Source: Halocafeteria seosinensis (taxonomy: Eukaryota > Sar > Bigyra > Bicosoecida). Taken from it: DNA of 14,221 nt. The position numbers and the translations under genes are program-made. The stretch is taken from assembly GCA_001687465.1 (NCBI GenBank), contig LVLI01000030.1:64001-78221 (forward strand). Reading direction: 5' to 3'. The notes under the pieces were generated by a model that was not told where the DNA came from, did no database searches, and saw only the letters and a list, made by a program, of their open reading frames with translations. Below are positions 8,739 to 14,221 of this stretch, piece after piece (positions within the stretch are counted from its first letter, which is position 1; each line of letters starts with the position of its first letter).

Positions 8739-9263
8739 ATGACGCAAGAAAAGCCCGAGTCAGAAAGATCCCTTATAAATATGTATATATGCTTGCAGTA
8801 CTGCAATGGGCAGCGAAAAAGGAAGGTATTGAGCTTAGCTACAAAACGATCCCGGCCTGTGTTCTACGGTTCCAATTTCGAAGGTAGGCCCCGAAGAGGC
8901 AGATCTACGTTCTTCGATGGTAGAATTGCTCTCCTTATGTGTTCGCAACCATCGGTTAGGGATCTAACATTAACAGCTAGTGCCGATCTATGCATACAAC
9001 TATCAACACTGTACAGTCCCTATACACTGTGGCAGAAGCTTCTATGGCCTCGTGCGCTGATCCCAAATTCAATCGATGAGTCAACTCTCACGGATAGTAC
9101 ACACGGTACGCGAGTAAGAAATTATGAGCTTTCTCAAACTAATCAGAGGGATATAAAAGCAATGGTATCAGTTCCGCGCGGGAGGGTTGTTTGTACATTC
9201 GCGACCAGTGGCCCAACTCCATGGGTTGCAAACGAGATACATGAAGTCGATGAGGTGGAATGA
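8739..9263 (+). CDS. Orphan ORF between the transporter copies, 174 aa
   Basis: An uninterrupted frame from ATG 8739 (MTQEKPESERSLINMYICLQ) to TGA 9263 lies on the strand opposite both transporters. It fills most of the spacer where the copy 1 promoter is expected. The product has a basic patch (GQRKRK, GRPRRGRS) and an acidic end (NEIHEVDEVE). It shows no signal peptide, membrane helix or family motif that I recognise. The open length is longer than usual for chance at this base composition, which is the only positive evidence; there are no homologous segments inside the window. It could be an orphan gene, an exon of a longer gene, a relic, or chance. Confidence 0.3.
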   Translation: MTQEKPESERSLINMYICLQYCNGQRKRKVLSLATKRSRPVFYGSNFEGRPRRGRSTFFDGRIALLMCSQPSVRDLTLTASADLCIQLSTLYSPYTLWQKLLWPRALIPNSIDESTLTDSTHGTRVRNYELSQTNQRDIKAMVSVPRGRVVCTFATSGPTPWVANEIHEVDEVE

Positions 9264-9449
9264 ATATGAGTGGAAGGTTGCCAATTTGATTTCAAAAACC
9301 TTACTCGGTTCCTTAGACACTACTCGTGTCGGCTCGTCGACCAACAGCCTCCGTTACTGATCTTATTCTTAGGGCTATCGACTTACAGAATTGCCACACT
9401 AAGCACATACACACAAAGAAAGAATATGTCACCAAGCGAGCGTGAATGG

Positions 9450-11430
9450 TCACCTCTGGATAAAAGAAGAGACTGTTCCGCCGATTGCGAGAATGATTCC
9501 TAGAACTGTTAGAGTGCGATTTAGAATTAGATCAAACCAGTCTAATTTACGACCAGCCACTTCCATTAATTTCACGTAGGCGAAGGAAGGAAACACGATG
9601 GAGACTGTGATGGATAAGAACGCCCCAGCAAACGCCATTATTTGATCAAAGTTGGGTACGGATATTGTGATCACTGTCACAAGAAGCGTCAGTGTAGCTC
9701 GGATTGAAACCTTCCTAACGTAACGGGCAGTCTCGACAGGCATTCCACAAAAGTACAATTCTTGTTCCTCCTCTTGTTCCTCCAAGGCTTCAGAAGGAGT
9801 CCGTTTAATAAAAGGAGATAACTCCACCGCCCCATTTTCATCGGTACCAGAATTCGCAGTGATGTCTGTCTTCGTTGCAGGTGTATCTTGAATGTTCGTT
9901 GCTTCATTTGCTTCTTCAATGTCTTCCCGAGGTAAACCATATGAAGTATTGAAATCCAGCACGTCTTCGACTACTTCGGAAATTGGCTCAAGAACCAATG
10001 TAAAGGTTGAGTAACTGTTTATGACAATTATCCACTTGCACAGTTTCGCTGCTACTGAAGAGGATGGAAGATTTAACGTGATTTCTTCCTTGGTATTCGT
10101 CCCGTAGAGCTGCGTCACAGTAAAACAAGTACTCTCGTTACGTCCCAATGGTTCGACTATATAGCTATAAATAGACTTACTAGATACCCCATAACCGCGA
10201 TTCCTCCATAAAATAGGAATGTCACCAAGTACGTGTAGTTTAACATTTCAGGAAACCTTTTCTTTTCCTTCATGGAAGTATAGACAGAAGTAAAGACCTG
10301 CACACGTTGCCTTGCGTATCATTACTACGTACTGGGAAAGAAGCAATTTCTCAGATGATGACGAGCTTACGGGGTGTCCGGAAAATCCCACCGCAAATAC
10401 GCCAGTGGACCAGAATATGTGGGAGGGGCAAATTGCCTCTCCGGACTGAACATCGTTAAAGCTGCCGGAGCTCCCGTTGTCAGCAAAACCCACATACATT
10501 ATTACTCCGGAGAGCACGATGGCCGAAAGTACGCCTACGTATGAGAGGTACGCAATTTTACTTAAGTCCTTCAGGAATGTAGTTGGCAAAATAGCCGCGG
10601 TTCCAACTAGTGCCCAATAAGTTGACGAAACCGATGGGTACAACGAATTCAAGTTGTCGGCGAGAACTATCTGCATAGATGAACCATGTAAGCTCATTGC
10701 CAACTTTGGCATCGGATGAAGAAGACACTAGTGCAAACAACTTACCAAGTATGCCGTACAAGACCCAAGCAGAAGTTCCTGCAGCGTTGGCAATCACCCA
10801 ACAACAACACCACTTCAAACCGACTCTGGAATTTCTATCACTAGACTAGCCATACGTACCAAGAAGAACACAGTCGTGATAAACACAGTTCCTGCTTTGC
10901 CATAGGATCGTCTCCCAAGATCTGAGAACGAATGACAATCTGGATGCACCTCGATTGCGGTCTTGAGAATACCGGCGGTGTACCTGGTTGAGACGGTGAG
11001 AAAAAGGAGAATAACCAGGCCGAACCATCCAGTTCTCATCAGCGCTCTTGGGTAAGCCAACACACCGATTCCCAGCAACATGTTTATCGAGTTGAATAAA
11101 GATGGAGAGAAACCCGCTCCTTCGCCCGCTGCTGGAAGCAGCGTGGAGCCGGTGGCCATTGTCAATGCTCTCGAAAGAACCGTGCTGCATCAAAGCGGAA
11201 TGGAGGGACTGAAACCAGTAACAAATAGCAGGAGTCGAGTGTTTTCTCACATACCCTCCATCATCTCCATCGGACCTTTTCCTAGGTCGAAGAGTGGGTG
11301 ACGCAGCGGCCAATGTTGCATAGGGGTTAATGGTGCTCCTCCCAGCGGTACTCTTAGAACCGATGGACAGTAGTCCTTCACTGAAGCCCGTTTCCGAGCG
11401 CTCAAGGTCCGTGCCTCCGCGAGGAATCAT
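9450..11430 (-). CDS. Amino-acid transporter, AVT/SLC32-like (AAAP family), copy 2
   Basis: Six exons (11255-11430, 10860-11184, 10746-10778, 10371-10670, 10181-10297, 9450-10109) give 536 residues. Landmarks parallel copy 1: FNSINMLLGIGVLAYPRAL with TGW, the microexon ELLLGSCTAYL, IVLADNLNSLYP, TTFLKDLSKIAYLSYVGV, VGFSGHP|VFTSVYTSM, and VMGYLLYGTNTKEEITLNLP. A hydrophilic loop rich in Glu and Thr precedes SVPNFDQIMAFAGAFLSITVSIVFPSFAYVKL. Four introns sit at the same positions and phases as in copy 1. The intron at 10298-10370, splitting HP|VF, is unique to copy 2, and copy 2 lacks copy 1's last intron. The two proteins are clearly paralogous but differ in the N-terminus and in the loop, which suggests an old duplication and possibly different regulation or substrates. 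Confidence 0.93.
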
Positions 11431-11520
11431 ATTCTTTCAAATTTTGTGCCCTCCGTTCGAGTTTTTCCGTGCGAAATGTAACCGGATCCACAAAGAAAAC
11501 TTCAGAGACAAGCGCTGAGG

Positions 11521-12164
11521 ATGCTTCTTCCTTCTTCTTCTAGAGTATTTCGCAGCGTGGGAACGAACTTTGGTGAGTCGTCAAAATCCCTTGGGCGTCT
11601 ACGTCGAAAGGATCCCACGCAATAGTACTTTCGTGTACGGTACACCGATCAAGCACTGATAACAATTTTGTACTAGAAAAAACTTCCTCGTCCTCCCCGT
11701 AGTGAACGTGTGGCACGAGTTTCCACCGAGGAACAAACTGTGACGGCAGACGATCTTCACAAATGTTTTATCTTGTATTTTATTACTTCCCGGCCAGCTT
11801 TTTTGCCTTGTTTGACTTGAATCAGGCGCATGCGCTTCCAAACAATCCACTGGAGTGAAGTCTACTCTACTGTGCGCGAGCAACAGTGTATGAGACAGGG
11901 GTCGCAGCATGTTCTTCGGGTCGAGTCGCTTCAACTTTCCACTCCACGCCCGGTGTGGAATTGATAAAACTGATAATGGCTGCACAATTATACACATGTC
12001 CCATACCAAAACGGATAACAGAATTGCGTGTGCATGTGATGGTATACTGTTCCTCAGAAGCGCGTTATACTACATCTTGTACCCGGTTTCTGCACCCAAA
12101 CCTTCTACTTCTAGAAAATTTGAAACACCAGAAGAATATACGGTGGCGCAGTGCTAGTCCCTAA
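11521..12164 (+). CDS. Tentative multi-exon gene, possibly mitochondrial protein
   Basis: An ATG at 11521 opens MLLPSSSRVFRSVGTNF, a short Ser/Arg-rich amphipathic start like a mitochondrial presequence, and meets a GTGAGT donor near 11573. A good acceptor (TTTTGTACTAG near 11670) opens KKLPRPPRSERVARVSTEEQ, TVTADDLH, and a later acceptor (GAATCAG near 11825) opens MRFQTIHWSEVYSTVREQQC. Another frame (to TAG 12157) reads NRIACACDGILFL and ends PEEYTVAQC. The phases at the first junction do not fit in the simplest model, so I cannot give one protein. The minus strand also has a 136-codon ORF over 11599-12009. If real, the gene is convergent with the Lys-rich gene, with stop codons nearly touching. 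Confidence 0.28.
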
Positions 12165-13984
12165 TTATCACGAATACCTAAAATTCCTTCATATTTTTGA
12201 GTCTTGCTCTGAGCCTTTCTATCTGCCTTATCAGCTCTCTTTATGAGTTCCTGAGCGGTGTCGATTTCTCCCTTCAGAGTCTTTTGAAGCGCACGGTTGT
12301 CAGGTTCATGTTGCTCCAACTCTTTCAGCTGATTTCGTAATGCTGCATTCCTCAAAAGAAAAGAAAGACATATAATTCGTTGTTAACAAAGCAAAGGGAC
12401 ATCGCTGTGTGTGAGCTCCAGAGGTGTACATACCATCCTCCCACATCTTGCCAAGGGTTTCGGCCTTAAGAGTCATCAAGTATGCTTTTGAGGGGCGTGG
12501 GTAGAGAGGGCGTTTATCATCCACTACACCACAAGCTTCACCAGATACTCCAACGTGAACACCTGGATAGCCTGGCAACGCCAAGTATTCTTCTGTACTA
12601 TTGTTTTCTAAGGACCAATCCTTGAACTGTTTCGGAGGCCATTCAAACGCCAGTTCTTCGTCTTGAACGTATTGCCATCGCACAAGGATAGCTTCCGTAG
12701 CCTCCTCTTTCCAATATTCAGGATCGCTATGCAGTTTACGGGCACCAGACTGCACAAGACAAATTGGTTAGTGAGGGAGTTCTGAGCAGCAAAACACCTC
12801 ACGCACAATAGCAAACCAAACATACCTCTTTAAGCGGTATATCCAAAGTTTTCTTGGAGCCGCTAGCAGTCCCACCACTTCCAGAGTCTTTGCTCTTTTT
12901 GGGAGTAGATGTCCCCTCTTTATTCTTCTTGGGAGTGCTGCTCGATGATGACGCATCCTTGCTCTTCTTGCTTTCACCACTCTTTTTGTCTTCTTTAGGA
13001 CTACGTTCTCGTTCACGTTTAGCAGGCGGGGAACGATCTTCGTCTACGGAAGAAGATTTCTTCTTTTTCTTTTTCTCTTGCTGTTCACCGCCTTCCTTTT
13101 TCACCTTCTTTTTCTCTGATTTCACTTCGGAGGATTTTCGTTTCTTTACTTTCTCTGTGTCGGCAGACGGTTTTTTCTTTTCAGTTTTCACTGTCTCCGA
13201 CTTCGTTTCCGAACTTTTAGCAGCCTTGAGCGATGTTGTACTCTTAGTGGGAGTTTGGTCCGATGACCCTTCCGTTTTTAGCCCTTTCTTCTTCATCATT
13301 AATGCAGCTAACGGCAAGTCATCATCGTCGGAATCATCATCATCATCATCACCGTCGTCTTCTTCATCCTGAGCCTTCTTTGCACTCTTGGACGACGATG
13401 ACGATGGCTGAGGAGCTACGGGAGCTCGAGCTTCCTCCGGTTCCGGTTTCCTCGCGCCGTTGGTCGGTTGTTTCGGAGCCTCTCCGGCAGCACTTGAGCT
13501 CGCCGGGGCTAATCGATTGTGGCGTGCACCTGAAGCAGGAGCGACAATATCCTCATCATCACTATCTGAATGATCATTGCTATTATGCGCTGCTGCTGCT
13601 GGAGTTTTTTCCTCTTTCACGGCTTGTCCACTGCTGCTGCTGCTCGTTTGAGCGTTCGATGAACCTGCGCACGTATAGAGGAATGTGTCGAGCTATTTTT
13701 TACGGAGGAATACCGTCATAAAAGAGCCAACAGAGTCGGATTTCGTTTGGAATCAGACTTCTAACGCTTCCATGCGATTCTTTTCGGTCATTTCCGTGGC
13801 ATTCCCCACGCTCCTACCGCATACCAGGGCAATACCCAGCAAGTTTAAATAATGAAAAACACTATACAATGGTCCCTAGGACCTAAAAACACGTGTATAA
13901 AGTGTACATACCCTCTGAAGATGGCGGCTGAGCTCCAGCTTTGAGAGGGATATTCATGGCTAAAACTTCATTATTCCCTGACAT
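12161..13984 (-). CDS. Lys/Ser/Asp-rich probable nuclear protein with unrecognised C-terminal domain
   Basis: Four exons (13912-13984, 12826-13664, 12434-12749, 12161-12342; introns of 251, 76 and 91 nt) give 469 residues from MSGNNEVLAMNIPLK. Residues 26-120 are Ser/Ala/Pro-rich. An acidic run lies at about 124-140 (DEEDDGDDDDDDSDDDD), followed by DLPLAALMMKKKG. Residues ~180-300 are a highly charged Lys/Ser/Glu region with many nuclear-localisation-like clusters (KKRKSS, KREREERS-type). Residues ~305-410 look globular: YWKEEATEAILVRWQYV, EWPPKQFKDW, LPGYPGVHVGVSGEACGVV. The C-terminus (411-469) is a charged helix, probably a coiled coil (LRNQLKELEQHE..). The layout suggests a chromatin or RNA-associated nuclear protein, but I do not recognise the 305-410 domain. 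Splice phases (1, 0, 1) are consistent throughout. Confidence 0.8.
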
Positions 13985-14221
13985 TTTTGGACTGTACACA
14001 CATCCAGTAAAACACACTACTTAACTGATTTGACCAAATTAAAATGGCGGACACATCATAGAACCCGATTCATCATCAAATACCATGGATAATCCGTACT
14101 GAAGACTGGAGGGGGAGGCAACAAGGGAGAAAATGGGGGAGCCCGGAATCCGGTCGCTCAGCCGGGATGTCCAGGAAGGTAGTTGGAGATAATGCCATGG
14201 TATTGATATGTTATACCACTG
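13985..14221 (-). promoter_or_regulatory. Upstream region of the Lys-rich gene
   Basis: This is sequence to the right edge of the window. It should hold the promoter and 5'UTR of the gene starting at 13984. I see no distinct TATA box, repeat or further coding exon in it. Confidence 0.3.

Noticed and set aside
11909-12157. Zinc-binding COX5b-like subunit suggested by NRIACACDG
   Set aside because: Only a short stretch resembles that family. The second Cys pair expected downstream is absent in every splice model I tried.
13040-13380. CTT/TCT and CAT-type microsatellites
   Set aside because: These runs encode the Lys-, Glu- and Asp-rich tracts of the minus-strand protein and are not independent repeats.
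12854-13721. Plus-strand ORFs rich in Ser/Phe and His
   Set aside because: They are antisense shadows of the Lys/Ser/Asp-rich low-complexity exon; the biased codons (AAG, GAT, TCC) remove stops from the other strand.
1-14221. CRISPR array, tRNA, rRNA, transposase or virus-derived gene
   Set aside because: No short identical spaced repeats, cloverleaf-like sequence, rRNA motifs, transposase motifs or capsid/polymerase motifs were seen on either strand.

Overview
This window is nuclear DNA from a eukaryote with compact, intron-rich genes. The confidently placed introns are mostly 63-105 nt (two longer ones, 163 and 251 nt) and use GTAAGT/GTATGT-type donors and YAG acceptors. Proteins become continuous only after splicing, and there are no bacterial operon features. 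A unicellular alga or other protist is the best guess; the sequence does not let me name the phylum. All exon models below come from reading splice sites and frames by eye.

Layout, left to right. (1) 1-1326, minus strand: the 5' part of a secreted or membrane-anchored leucine-rich-repeat (LRR) protein. It has a signal peptide, a Cys-rich cap, then seven complete LRRs and part of an eighth. Each complete LRR is one exon of exactly 72 nt bounded by phase-2 introns, and the gene runs off the left edge. (2) 1327-2578: the LRR gene's upstream region plus a poorly resolved minus-strand candidate gene. (3) 2579-4462, plus strand: an ankyrin-repeat gene in which nearly every repeat is one phase-0 exon. 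(4) About 4630-6194: a broken, internally inverted duplicate of that ankyrin gene. Its pieces fit a nested-inversion history with one breakpoint inside an ankyrin exon. (5) 6600-8628 and 9450-11430, both minus strand: two tandem paralogues of an AVT/SLC32-type (AAAP family) amino-acid transporter. Each has six exons and they share a 33-nt microexon, but each has one intron the other lacks. A plus-strand orphan ORF (8739-9263) lies between them. (6) 11521-12164: a tentative plus-strand gene that may begin with a mitochondrial presequence. (7) 12161-13984, minus strand: a four-exon gene for a 469-residue Lys/Ser/Asp-rich, probably nuclear protein with a C-terminal domain I do not recognise.

The genes do not form an obvious pathway. 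The shared theme is modular, duplicating sequence: one-repeat-per-exon LRR and ankyrin genes, a scrambled ankyrin duplicate and a tandem transporter pair. This looks like a locally dynamic region. No tRNA, rRNA, CRISPR array or intact transposon was recognised.
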